DNA of 64,000 nt from positions 1 through 64,000 of the forward strand of contig JALLLS010000073.1 of NCBI GenBank assembly GCA_025094145.1, in the 5' to 3' direction. A program made the position numbers and the translations under genes. Position 1 is the first letter of the stretch. Every line of letters starts with the position of its first letter. Positions 1-13,625 of this stretch are shown here, piece after piece. Source of the stretch: Spinellus fusiger. Taxonomy: Eukaryota; Mucoromycota; Mucoromycetes; Mucorales; Phycomycetaceae. A model generated the notes under the pieces. That model saw only the letters and a program-made list of their open reading frames with translations. It was not told the origin of the DNA and did not search any database.

Positions 1-560
1 AAGATGAGCATAGCTGAGCAAGGTAATGTGCCATTATTAACAAAGAGAAACAATAGAAGGAGGTGATAGACACTACCAAGGACTGTTCTGAAAGTAAAAA
101 GGTAAGCAGTGTCTTCATCTGGGCTTGTGCTCATTGTATTCCACAAGACATTTATTGTATTATTAGGCAAGTAAAGACTCACAAATCAGTCTTAAGTGGT
201 CTTCTGTACTATCTAGGGTCTCTAGGTTGTACTCCTGAGCATATTTATCTATCTCCCAAGGATAAATCACAAAGCTTTTAGGGTATAGACTCTATTGCTA
301 TGAGGGAATGCACTTGGGCAGTAGCTATAGCTATAATATAGTATTATCTATACTATTACAATAAACAATTTCATTCATCAACACTATATTCTATTGATAA
401 TATAATTTGATATTGAGGTATCCACAAAAAGAAACAAATATTTAGATATCCGCAAACCTCTTGATTTTAAACACAGTTCCATATAAGAAGCGTTTTTTCT
501 TTTACGTAAAAGGAAGGAAATATCATCGCTTAAAGGCCAGAAAAATCTTTGGGTGTGTAG
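1..560 (+). repeat. Dispersed repeat, copy 1 (LTR-like), cut by the window edge
   Basis: This stretch matches the reverse complement of 53741-54290 almost along its whole length, with scattered substitutions and small indels. Shared landmarks include the block around 290-330 (GAGGGAATGCACTTGGGCAG) and the block near 490-560 ending in CTTTGGGTGTGTAG. Homology stops at about 560, close to where the Tc1-like element starts at 582. A weak open frame (63-281, no ATG) is broken by a stop in the other copy, so it is not treated as a gene. AT-rich sequence with AATAAA-like signals would suit a solo LTR or LTR fragment, but no TG...CA ends or target-site duplication could be fixed. That label is inference. 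Confidence 0.7.
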
Positions 561-581
561 CTGATGGCTAATAGAGTAATA

Positions 582-1949
582 CAGTGGCTTTCAAAATAAT
601 AAGGAAGATTTTTCATGTCCCGGTATACTTCTGTAATAAGAAATACTTATTCTTTGTAATTAAAACACACATTAATCACACACAGTAAAGACTTGAAAAT
701 TGGATTAAGTATAGAGAAGGTCAACAGGATAATAAATACAGATTTATTGGATGAAAACCCTTAATATTTGGTGCTTCCACCCTTGGCCTCAATGACAGCC
801 CTACATCTCCGATGCATGCTGTTAATGAGGGTGTCTGTGGTGTCCTTGGGAATTTTTTCCCATTCTTCCAACAGAAGCACCTCCAAATCCTGAAGGGAGA
901 TTGCTGGGGTCATTCTCTTCCTAATGGCCCTGTCAAGCACCTACCAAAGATGCTCTATTGGGTTGAGGTCGGGGCTTTGTGAGGGCCACCCCTCCATAGT
1001 GGCAATGGTCTCCTGTGCCTTCCACAACCTGGACTCTTTGCTTTTATGACAGCTAGCACTGTCTTCTCGAAGAACATAATCCACCTCTGGATTCAGTGCC
1101 TTGAGTCGAGCCATTTCAGGGCAGCCATCCTTCTTTAAGATCTCAATGTATCTTCTACTGTCTATACTGCCCTTCACAGGTGCCAACCTTCCAACACCTT
1201 CACCAGAAAAGAGAACCCCACAACATCACGCTGCCACCTCCAAACTTCATGGTGGGCTTGATGTTCTTTGGGAGCAGCCCCTACTTCTTCTTGCGCACCA
1301 CTCTATTGCGGTTGTTGGTCCTCATCAGTTGGTACTTTGACTCATTGGACCAAATGACTGTCTTCCAGTCTTCATCTGTCCAATGAATGAAGGTCCTAGT
1401 CCAGGTAAGCCCCAACTTCTTGTGTTTAATTCTGAGAGAGGGTTTCTTAACAACCCTGAAAGAAGAAAGGCCAATCATCTTTATCATTTCTCTAAAAGTG
1501 CCCATGCACACTTTGGTGGTCATCTGCTTGCAAAGTTGATCTATTATCTGAAATGAATCCCTTTCCATCTCGTATACAAACTCTCTCTCATCCTTCTACG
1601 TCAGAATAGGCTTGCGCCCAGTGCTCTTCTTGGCCTTGAAACAGCCATTTTCTTTGTATCTCTTTATGATACGGGAGATAGACTGCTTACTAACTCCAAA
1701 CCTAGCAGAAATGGCAACATGAGTGATCCCATTTACGGTGGCCTCTTGATCAATGATAAAATGATTATAGTCTTCACTATTTATTTTTTCCTGTTTCCAA
1801 GAGGTTTTTTGGTGTGTTCGGTGGTGTTAGATGTGGTAGACATTAGAGTGGAAAAGCGATAAATGAAGAATGTTTAATAATAAGAATAAATTCAAGGGTA
1901 AAATTATGGTCTGAATTTGAAATCTTCCTTGTTTTATTGAAAGCCATTG
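582..1949 (-). mobile_element. Tc1-like transposon, decayed but with both ends
   Basis: Terminal inverted repeats are visible: CAGTGGCTTTCAAAATAATA at 582 onward, and its imperfect complement ending CCATTG at 1949. TA dinucleotides flank both ends (580-581, 1950-1951), as expected for Tc1/mariner insertion. The length of about 1.37 kb is typical of the family. The minus strand between the ends carries a broken transposase. A second copy of the same left end lies at 24232. The insertion sits about 20 bp past the edge of the dispersed repeat at 1-560. Confidence 0.85.
768..1740 (-). pseudogene. Tc1-like DDE transposase relic
   Basis: Reading on the minus strand, an HTH-like start near 1740 (HVAISARFGVSKQSISRIIK) is followed by the first catalytic block VIWSNESKYQL near 1330, then EDSASCH near 1065 and SPDLNPIEHLW near 945. 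A tail ending EAKGGSTKY stops near 768. This is the order of a Tc1 DD34E transposase. Stop codons after KPILT and directly after IEHLW, plus a break between about 1187 and 1280, disrupt the frame. The usual Asp of the first block (WSDES) reads Asn. The copy is therefore almost certainly dead. Confidence 0.8.
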
Positions 1950-2014
1950 TATTATGAACATCTTGGACTGATAGATATGCCTTTGTTTTTCAAATAAAAA
2001 TAAATAAAAAAGAT

Positions 2015-2435
2015 TTGCTGTCCACTCATTTATTGCATGAAACTGTACATAAAAGTGGTTTTATTGTAAGGTTAACTAATAACCACTGTGGCCACCCTTG
2101 GGATCTATGCCCTATGCTTGCCATGATGGCTACTTTGGTCTGGTGGAAGTTGCTCATTGCTGTTCTTTACAGCCACTGGAGGGTCCTATTGTCTAAATTT
2201 CTCTTTCTATTACTCCTGGGTAAAGGAACCACTGAGACCGTCTTTTTGACATGCTTCAAGATGTGCCCTGCAGTGGAATTAGGTATGTTAAACATACGAT
2301 ATGCCTTGACTTGAGTATGTTCAGGTTCAATACTTGGTGGAGGATAGCTGAATGAGTCTCAAGGCTGGTCTATTTTCCATACATCTCAGAGGTCTTGGTG
2401 AAGGTGTTCTCAATGTTGGATGGGACAGACATTAT
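2015..2435 (-). pseudogene. Second Tc1-like transposase N-terminal relic
   Basis: On the minus strand the sequence reads HSAILHQVLNLN, then an HTH-like part with ILKHVKKTVSVVPLPRS and RKRNLDNRTLQWL, then a stop. This lines up with the transposase relic at 23225-24230 (HSAILHDVLNIN, IVKHFKEIGLVVPSPKS, KRNLDDRALWYL), so the two are copies of one subfamily, distinct from the element at 582-1949. No catalytic region remains here and no inverted repeats were recognised. Confidence 0.65.
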
Positions 2436-2480
2436 AAGAAAAGAAGTGTTATAAGAAAAGAAGTGTTATAAGAAAAAATA
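2436..2480 (+). repeat. 17-bp tandem repeat, about 2.6 copies
   Basis: The unit TTATAAGAAAAGAAGTG occurs twice exactly and then partially a third time. It lies between the transposase relic and the MSH4 5' region. No function is suggested. Confidence 0.8.
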
Positions 2481-2596
2481 AAATGACCTTTACTGTAAAA
2501 AGGATTATAAGTGAATAAATAGAAATATTTAAAAATGACATTTCCTAGTGTTGTTAATTACTCTCTTTCTCTCTGTTAATTATATTATCAATATTA

Positions 2597-5500
2597 ATGT
2601 CTGAGAAGAGTTCTTTTATAACCCGTACCAAGCCTACAGGTAATCCATGATTTTGCATCCATAATCATATACTCTTGTTATATTGTATATATTATATTGT
2701 ATTAATAAATATGAATTAGAAACAGTAGATACCTCCTTTTTCTATGATGACAGACCAGGTATATCTTTGACAGATATTAAAAGATGTCCGCAAAGTACAC
2801 GTGCTATGACAGTTGCGACCACCTACCACTTAAGTCAAAACCATGTTATGGCTATTACTGAAGGGCGTGGGGTTGCAACAGAAGTTGGTTTATGCATGTT
2901 ACACTTTAGAAGCAACGAGTGTACTTTATCACAGGTAATATACATTTGATTTTCTTATACAGTATACTCATGGCCTTATCATAAAACAATGTACTCAAAA
3001 ACGTAGTTTGCAGACTCTCAAACTTATGTAAAGTCTCTGTACCATATACATCTGAATGATCCACAAAAGGTTTTGATTATTATTTTTAATATATATATAT
3101 GTATATATATAAAGCTATTAAATGATGATGAACATGAACTAAAATAGTATCATAAGATTCTTATGATGTCTGCATCAAATAACGTCATAGGAGACAGTAA
3201 ACTTCATCAGCTTATAGAGCAATATTTTCCCAACATAACCATTGTAACACTTCCGCGAAAATACTTTTCTGATGAAACTGGTAAACAGTATTTTGATATT
3301 AATTTCATATATTTATATTTGTGCATAAAATAACTGCCTTGAGGGATTTATAGGAATGACTTTTCTAAAGGATTATGGAATTCAAGAAGACATATCTTCG
3401 CTTATACTGGGACTATCAACAAAGTATGTAGGAATAGATATAGTGTATTTATCTGCCCAATCAATACAGGTATTATTGTCTTGCTGCTACTTCGGCTGTC
3501 TTTCGGTAAATACAACTTTACAAAAGAAAAGTTCAAGGGTAGTACTAACACTCTAAATGGATATATCTTTACCCAAATATACTTTTAGATACATCATGGA
3601 ACACAGTAAAGAAAGTTATACTCTTCATACAGTCAAGTTTAAATATAAAGGAGCTGAGGGCAAGTAGATTTCATACCCTACATAATAAATAAATAAATCA
3701 TGATGACTAAAACCTTTATTAAATATAGGAACAATGCTTATTGGTAAAGCATCCTACAATAGAATTTTTTACCAAAATGAAACTTGTCAGATATCATTAC
3801 TGCAAGAAATTTGGAGCTTGTCGTTAATAGAGACAAGAACTATAGCAATGACACATTGTATGGTGTCTTGAACCATACTTCTACATCTATGGGCACTCGT
3901 CTTCTGCGTATGTCCATTCTGCAACCACCCACAGATAAGAAAACTATTGAATTGAGACTAGACGTTGTTGAAGAATTAGCAGAAAAAGAAGAGATGCTTT
4001 CTGCTATTCAATCCTCACTGAGTCATTTAACGGATATGGATCATATCATTTCTGATATTATTAAAGTTCCTTCAAAACAGAGTGTACGCCACTCGGAAGC
4101 AAAGATTAACCATGTTATCATGCTTAAGAATGCCATCAAAGCTATCAAAGAAATATCAAATAGCTTATCATTGTCAAAGGGGTTGTTACTTACAGCAATA
4201 CAAAAGGTATGGAACTAACATATTCGATTACTCATCTCATTTATTGATAATGCGGTCTATCTATAGACCCTTCAGGATCCATCATTAGGAAAGTTGCAAA
4301 CAATATCATTATTCTTTTAGACTTAAATATAAAATAATGATAACAGCAGATTGGTATTAACAATAGTAACATATTCTTTCACTTTTAGATGTCTTTTCTC
4401 GGATTATTGAAGAAACATTAAATCACGATATTGAATTTCAAAAAACTAGTTTAGGCCTAAAAAATCAAAGATGCTATTCAGTAAAGGAAAGCATAACACC
4501 GGTTTCTTCCTTGTTTTTTTATGCTTGATATAAAAAGACAAATAACTTTATTTATTATTTATTCATCCGTTCATAGGCAGGATTCAATGGTCTATTGGAT
4601 GTAGGCAAGTAAATAATAACAGATTATTTGAACATCATTTTAATTTTTCTTTATACAAAGCTCGCCAGACTTACAAAGAAACAGTTCAAGATATTTACGA
4701 TATGGCGACTGAATACGGTGGTATTTCTTTCTTTCTTTCTTTTCTTTTCTTTTTTTTTTTTAAAAAAAATTCTAAGTCCTTACTTTTGTTAACTATAGAA
4801 ATAACCGAACTTCCTATTAAGTTGCAATTTAACAATTCAAAAGGATTCTATCTATGCATTTCATCTATTGACCAATTATCCAACTTTACTTTGCCACCAC
4901 TATTCATTAACATGGTAGAAAAGAAAAAGCATATAACTTTCACAACCCTAGAATTGGTGAGTAGGCTGAAATCTATAGAAATATAATTTTATTGTTCAAC
5001 TCATCAATATCCTTCATAGTTAAAAAAGAACTTTAGACTGGAAGAATCTCTAACAGAAGTGTACCTGATGTCTGACAGGTAGAATGGATTGATATTAAAG
5101 TGAGATAGACACATATATTGAGTACTATTTATTTTCATATCTTGTAGCATTATAACAGATCTATTACAGCAGTTCCGCGCCAATGTTAATGTCTTGTATA
5201 AAATATCAGAAGCAATCGCACTGCTTGATTTATTAGTTTCTTTTGCTAAACATTATATTGATAATGATTGTTATGGTATATATTTATATTGTAAAAAGAC
5301 AAAAATATACTATTCTAAAAATATTGATTTGTATAGTTCGACCAGAATTTACCAATACATTGGCTATCAAAGCAGGTCGTCATCCTATATTAGATAAGAT
5401 TAGCAAAAACTCTATTGTTCCCAATGACACCTTTGCATCTCTTTCAAGCAGCTTTCAGTTTATCACTGGTCCAAATATGAGTGGAAAATCAACTTATATT

Positions 5501-6811
5501 AAACAAATAGCATTAATCGCTATTATGGCACACATGGGATCGTTGTATGTAATCTCTCCTCCAATTTATGAATATGATTCCATCTCACACAACAGGATAT
5601 AGTGTACCAGCCGAATATGCTTCTTTTCGACTGTCAGATCAGGTATGTACTCTAATCTGTTGCGGATCCAATATCCACATAATATAGCAGTTGACGTTAA
5701 TATTCTTTTTCTTTAGATACTTTCTAGATTGACCAATGACAATACTCTTGAACTGAATACATCATCCTTTATGTCAGAGATGCGTGAAACTGCTTACATA
5801 TTGCACAATATAAAAGACACTAGCTTGGTACTTATTGATGAGCTCGGAAGAGGTATTCATTGTGTCCTACTTATAACTGTTTAGTGAATATATCTCATAA
5901 ATTCTTCTCAGGCACTTCACCACAAGATGCACTGAGTATTGCCGGTGCTATTTGCGAAGAGCTTATCCAATCAAAGGTAGTGCCATATAAAATAAATATT
6001 ATTTCAAATGATACCTCTCTTTATCCATGTTGACTAGGCCTATTGCTTCTTCTCAACACATTTACACGAGCTTTCTCAAATAATAGACATGTATCCTAAT
6101 GTTGTTAGTCTACAACTCAGAGTGGATATGGTAATAAAAAGAATTTTCAAAAAAAAAAAAAAAACTTCACTTATAATCATTTTATTCTTCTGATAGGTTG
6201 AAAAAAACAGTGCATGCTCGATGCACTATTTGTATACAGTTGAAGATGGACATTCTTCAAAATATAATTATGGTATAGATAGAGTATTATTCCATATTCC
6301 CTATATTTTCTAATACTAAAAATTCATATTAGGGCTAAAAACAGCAGAACTTGTTGGATTCCCAAATGAAATTATGCTTCGAGCCTATGAAATAGCAGAC
6401 CAGGTATTTTTTTTACTGTGTATAGCATTTAAACAATAACAGTCTCAAAACTATACACGATCATAAAGTAACTCGTTTATCTTTATAGATGGAGAGAGAT
6501 GCTATGTGGGATCAAAAAGTGAGAGTAAATAGCTCCCCGCAAAGAGCCTACCAAAAGATAATACTTTGGGTAATAGCAATCAGGCAATAAACACATTACT
6601 AAAGTGTCTTTTGTATGTATATTATTTATTATAGTTTGCAGACAAGATAATACAGATCAGTCAAGCAGAATTAACAGAGGAGAACTTGTGTGAACGACTT
6701 GTAGCTTTGAAGTCTGATCTAAATTGTCACCTACAAGGAGTAGATGATTCCATACACTCGATAGAGATTGAATCTCAAGTATCAAGTAAAGACGATTACT
6801 ATACAATATAA
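2597..6811 (+). CDS. MSH4: MutS homologue MSH4 (meiotic crossover factor), many exons
   Basis: MSH4 pairs with MSH5 as a clamp that stabilises meiotic recombination intermediates; it is not a mismatch-repair enzyme. The proposed start (ATG 2597, [14 protein letters not shown]) joins by an intron from 2640 to an exon reading [11 protein letters not shown]. Later exons carry the conserved [11 protein letters not shown] block, the core/lever region ([33 protein letters not shown]), [17 protein letters not shown], Walker [10 protein letters not shown] (near 5475), VPAEYASFR, Walker [17 protein letters not shown] and the [10 protein letters not shown] helix. The N-terminal mismatch-reading domain of MSH6-type proteins is absent, as is normal for MSH4. 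Introns are very short: 3424-3469 is 46 bp and 5545-5602 is 58 bp. The intron at 3660-3728 appears to use a GC donor (G|GCAAGT). No lesion was seen, so the gene appears functional. Exon limits not quoted are approximate. Confidence 0.88.
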
Positions 6812-7386
6812 GATTGGAACTTGTAGTACAATGCTTTGCAAGATACCAATAAAAATGTAACAATAAAAATGTATTGTAAAAATATAATTAAATAGATAAA
6901 ATGTTTTTTAAAATGAAAAATGAAAAACACATTGGCCAACACCAAGGCAGTAAAGTGAAATACGTTACTCAATTGACTTTGTTAAACTGATATCTTCACA
7001 AGTTAATTTATTCTAAAATATCATGCTGTGTAATTCATGAATCTATAAAAAGCAATCAATTGATCTCCTATGTGTCGGCGATTTTATATTATTTAAAGAC
7101 CGGTTAAGGTTTGAATATGTACAGAGAATTATAAAACCTGAAGTTTGACTCACTAAATTAAAGCTATCTTCTCCAAATATTCCTTAGTTTAATCTATTAT
7201 TCACAATATATCACAAATTATAACACAAAAAAAGAGAAGAATAGTATCCAATCCATGATTTAATTCCCGATTGTCTCAATAAATTCGAGCCCAGCTCCAT
7301 ACAAAAAAATTGGGTGTGTAAAGTGACTGCATATTACAATGAATGATATATTTATCTGGCTTGAGTCGTCGAAATAACAACTCCCA
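6812..7386. other. Convergent 3' intergenic region MSH4/MTR4
   Basis: AT-rich sequence between the 3' ends of two convergent genes. It must hold both polyadenylation regions; AATAAA-like words occur (for example near 6862). No gene, RNA or repeat was recognised. Confidence 0.6.
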
Positions 7387-10300
7387 TTACAAATAAAGAG
7401 ATGCTGCGAAAATGATGTCTCTGTGGATTTTGTTAATTCCTTGAGGCAGAATAGCAATAGTTAGTATAAATTCATTTCCTTTTGAGTCTGATTCTTCATC
7501 TACCTTCAGAGAATTTGTTTTCCAGTTCAGAGTTACCAATACTCTTCGCAGCAGCACACATCTGTCGTAGCAATTCTTCCAATCGTCTAAAGATACGAAT
7601 CAAAGATCCTTCGTATACTTCTGTCATTTTGCAGATTTGGTAGAACTTGGCACCTTGACACCATGCAAATACAACATCCATTAACTGTGGTTTGAATTTT
7701 TGGACATATTCCTCTTCATCAATATTCATTTTGCATTCTTTGGACACTTTTGCAATACGTCGTGCAGTTTCTTGCATCAGTCTAAGAGGACCAGAAAGTT
7801 CATCCTGAAGACGGGTTTGTTGGTCTACCTAAAAGACAAAAAATTAGTTCAAATCTTTATACTCAAACAACCCACCTTTTCATCAAAAACAAAACAACTC
7901 AAGAGTGCAACCGCCTGCTCCACAGACAAATCATTGAACACACCCTGGAAAATCATCTCAGTCAAAAGAAGTTCATCACCAGTACTGATTTCACAGGCTA
8001 CACGACCCTTCATTTCAACAACATCAGCTGCTGTAGTAAAGCCCAATCTAATGCATAATAAGTTTATACTCTATATCAAGCTATAGAATAGAGAGGATCC
8101 TATAAATATAACATACCTTCGCATGACTCTCTTTCTGCTCTTTAGTTCATCCAACTGTATAATAGACTGTGCATCTGTGATTTTTCTCTTCATTGCTTTG
8201 ATTTTATCATTGAGTTCCATTCTTTTAGCATAAGCATCATAAAGAGTTGGCAATTCACTGGATTCATTTAGTGGATGAGCAACAAGTGTTTCTTCTAACA
8301 AGACAATTTTCTAAGGGAGAGATTAGTATGAATGTCTAACGAGCCTAATCTTCTCTTACCTCTACTAGTTTCTTAAAAGAAGGATCTTTTATGTTCATAT
8401 TCTTAACAGGGTCCAATAAAGGGATATTGACAGAGAATCGCTTTTGCACTTCACAGATAGACTTGTATACATTTTGACGAGCATCAAAAGATCGAAGTTC
8501 CTTTGATAGATTAAGACGAATATGACTGATACCTTCGAGTGCTGATAAGGTCACAGGAACAACCTAGAGTTTTCATTTTTGTTTATGAGTTCTGTTCTAT
8601 TTCCTATTTCAAATATTTACCATAGGTATTCCTTCACCGTGAGCAGCAGGAAGTACGCCTACTGTATGCCCCTCTGCATCCTTTGAGGGAGAACTTGATT
8701 TAGCACAGTACAGCACAACATCCACCAAGTAATTAGGGACATCTGAATCACTTTGACGTTTTCCTTTTTGTACAGCCTTGTAATAGTTCACAACAGCACC
8801 CCATCCAAAATCAACATCGCCTTGCTTTACTTTGACAAGTCGACCCGGTTGCATAAATGGAAGACAATATGTAGGATGGTTGATCACATCACGAATATCG
8901 CGTGAGTATGTATCAATCTGTTTTCTGAGGTTATAGTAATCCTCCACTTCTTCTGCCTTTTCCAAGACAATTTCACTCTTCTCCACTTCCAAGTGTGCCA
9001 ACTCTATCATTTAACAAGCCAAATCAATAGGTGTTTTAGTGTGGTGTACTAACTTACCTCTTTCATATTGAGGAATATGGGCATCGTTCTGGAAAGTGTA
9101 GAAGCATCGCTCAAGCATAAACTCTGGGCTGATGCCTTCAACACGCAACAAGTTCAATACCATGTTGTAACTAAGATGGAAAGCAGAATCCATACGATCA
9201 GATTCACCCTAATCAATGATAGTATGTTACTCACGGGAAGTTCTTTATAATGCCAGGTGGATGCTTACCTTGACCATGTTCTTAGCCACAGCAGGTTCCA
9301 TTTTTTCATCAATCATCATAATAACTACACCACGCTCATCAAGACCTCTTCTTCCTGCACGACCAGACATCTGAATGTATTCACCAGAAGTAACCTACAA
9401 GAATAGTAGTAATAAAATAGTCAATAAACCACTCCCCAGCAACACTAGAGAGCCTTACCCAACGTGTTTGTTTGCCGTCAAACTTGCGAACACTGGTAAA
9501 TACAACAGTTTTGGCAGGCATGTTCAGACCAATAGAGAATGTTTCTGTAGCAAATAGCACCTTCAAAAGACCTTCCTGGAAAAGGACTTCGATTGTCTCT
9601 TTCATAATAGGTAATAAACCACCATGATGGACACCAATACCACGACGCAACAGAGGAACCAACTGTTGGATTTGTGGCAATTGACGATCATCCTCATTCA
9701 GTGAAGAGATGGCATTGTTAAACACTTGAGATACCATATCACGCTCACTCTCTAAAAATCACACTTGTTAGTGTATTCTGTCTCTATGCCTTCCTATGCC
9801 CACCATCATTAAAGTCCAACTTGGACAGCTGAAGAGCATTGGCCTCACACTCTCTCTTTGAGAAACTGAAAACAATCACAGGATGGTAGTTCTTCATCAT
9901 CACCATCTTAATGATTCTGTAAATATCAGAAGGACCGTCGTTGGCACCTCCTTTTCCTGTCTTTGGGCCCTTCTTGCCCTTTCCACGCGCTTTTAATCCA
10001 CTAGGATCATCTGCCTGTGTATCAGAGAGAGCAGCAATAGCTCTTTGGAAATTGTCTTCTCTGAAAACACTCTTTTCATCTACCACCAAATGAATACCAT
10101 CACCTCCACCGGGAAACAGATAATGTTGAAGAGGCGTAGGACGGAAATCGGTGTAGACAATATGACAGGGCTGTTCGTGGATTTTGCATATCCACTCTGC
10201 AAACTCCATAGCATTTGGAATAGTAGCCGACAGAAACACATAACGAACGGCATGAGGAAGAAGAATAATAGATTCTTCCCAAACAACACCTCTTGCTATA

Positions 10301-11487
10301 GATAGCCTTTATGATTAGCCCTTGTATGAACAGAATCAAGACATCTCCAACCCCCTCTTCATGCTATAATAAAACTATAGGGTGTGTTCTATTTCTCTTA
10401 CCAGAATCTCTCATGTAATGGATTTCATCATACACTACCCATGCCACTTCTCTAATAATCTCAGAACCACGGTACAACATAGATCTCAGAATCTCAGTTG
10501 TCATGACCAAACAAGAAGCCTGAGGATTGATAGTAACATCACCCGTCAGCAATCCAACATCACCAAACTCCTCTGTGAATTCTCTGAACTTTTGGTTAGA
10601 CAAAGCCTATACAGAAACCATATGCTTTTAGGAACACACAACCAACACTCCTTTATGGCACCAGGGAGCTTACTTTGATGGGTGAGGTATAAATAACACG
10701 CTGCTTGTTTCTCAGACATTGTGCAATAGCATATTCTGCCACTACTGTTTTACCAGCAGAAGTATGGGCAGACACCAGCACAGATTCATTACGCTCAATA
10801 GAAGAGACAGCTACTCTCTGGAAAGGATCGAGGGTAAATGGATAGGTACGTGCAGGGTTCTCAGGAGGAACATGCTTTGAGATGGGAACGTAATCATAGT
10901 TGGGTGGTACTGCTACTTGATGTCTCACCTAATAGTCTTGAGTTAGTGCTTTGCTGTATGCCTTTCCTCCTTTCCTCCTTTCCTCCTTTCTCTCTCTCAC
11001 TCTCAACTACACATATATATAAAAGAAGAAGAAATACGCCGTATCTCTTCTCCACTGCTCATAGACATACTTGGTGACTTAATACAATCTGTTCACCATC
11101 TGTAGAAGGTGCTCCCTGCAAACCAGGAATATTGGCCACTTCTCTGGATGTTTCCTGCTCAAAAGCATCGGCAACAATAGGCTGAAGAGGTTGAAGTTCT
11201 TCATGACGATTGTGTCTAGCCTCTTCTGTCTCCAATGCACTCAGGGGTACAGAACGCTTTCGACTGAGGTTTTGTTCATCAGAGGGAATCTCATAAAGAC
11301 GCTTTGTAGTCAAGAGAGTTGAGAGGGGCGCTTTGTCATGGGCCTGTTCTATTTCCTCATCAAAATCTTCCACAGCTGTATGACCACTGAAAACGTCAAA
11401 GAGTGTGTCGGAAGTATCGTCGTCAAACATGGCGCAGAGTGCAAGGGACTTGGGAGAACACTCGTTGTCTTTCAACTTTGTAGGCAA
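7387..11487 (-). CDS. MTR4: DExH RNA helicase MTR4 (exosome cofactor, Ski2-like)
   Basis: MTR4 feeds structured and polyadenylated RNA to the nuclear exosome (TRAMP-type complexes, rRNA and snoRNA processing). In order on the minus strand: an acidic N-terminus ([16 protein letters not shown]), the entry block [20 protein letters not shown], Walker [10 protein letters not shown], the DEIH box in [11 protein letters not shown], motif [12 protein letters not shown], a basic GK-rich insertion ([16 protein letters not shown]), motif V-VI with [15 protein letters not shown], an arch domain with a KOW-like patch ([18 protein letters not shown]), and the C-terminal DSHCT helicase bundle ([20 protein letters not shown]). 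A last exon after the intron near 7440-7495 supplies the family ending [11 protein letters not shown], putting the stop at 7387. The start is either 11487 or the Met 19 codons later, before FDDDTSD. About eight short introns are inferred. Length and motif set fit a complete gene. Confidence 0.93.
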
Positions 11488-11856
11488 AAGTGTATGCTAT
11501 GAAAAAGTAAATAGCTGTCACAAAGAGCTGTCACTTGAGAGTAATGGTGAGTCCGTCATTGGTCGGGGTCTCAATGGAGCTATACATTTGTTCATAACAG
11601 CAGTAACATATAAAATAGAATAGAATAGAATAGAATATGATTCGTTATCAGAGTAGTTTAAGCACTAGAAAAAGAATGTTTATGTATCCATTGAAGATCT
11701 ATAGAGAACCACAAAAGTATTTACCCTCAAAACCCCCTCTTTCATATACAAATATACATGTATATTATATATATTTATATCTTATTGTGAATGGATGACT
11801 GTATCGATCCAAAAGAAAAGAAGAAAGTGTTTGAATTGAAAGAGTCTTATACAATA
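11488..11856. other. MTR4 5' region and CSN5 3' region
   Basis: Both neighbours are on the minus strand, so this stretch holds the MTR4 promoter side and the CSN5 transcript end. A short TAGAA repeat lies near 11620-11637 and a TATATATATTTATA run near 11760-11780. Nothing else was recognised. Confidence 0.5.
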
Positions 11857-13306
<1,450 letters not shown>

Positions 13307-13625
13307 GGAAAGACAAGTGGAGAGGAAGAAGAGGACAAGAGCAGTCTCAATGGCAAGGACGTCAGATGGACTCTTTCTTAAGCGGCGGGTCTACTATTTC
13401 TTATTATAGACAATGACTCTAGTGTGTAGCTAGTGTGTAGCTAGTGTGTAGCTAGTGTGTAAAGCTTATGTCGTCTTTCAATCACCGTATATCATGGACT
13501 GTTCAGGGCGTAAAATAGTCTATTTTCACATGGAAGAAACAGCACTTGTTCTTTCTCCTGCTTTTTATTTTATTTTTTACTTTTTATTTTATTTTATTTT
13601 TACCTGTTTTCTTCTTCTTTTGGTT
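13307..13625. promoter_or_regulatory. Shared divergent 5' region CSN5/peroxin
   Basis: This 319-bp space separates the start codons of two divergent genes. It contains a short direct repeat (TAGTGTGTAGC, four units near 13419-13460) and, just before the peroxin ATG, a T-rich run (13559-13620). No specific factor site was identified; the regulatory role is inferred from position. Confidence 0.5.

Noticed and set aside
63..281. 72-residue frame in the left repeat
   Set aside because: No ATG, and the matching repeat copy has a stop in the same frame.
13455..13625. N-terminal extension of the peroxin with a hydrophobic Phe/Tyr-rich run
   Set aside because: Arises from a T-rich stretch typical of fungal 5' UTRs; the later Met is preferred.
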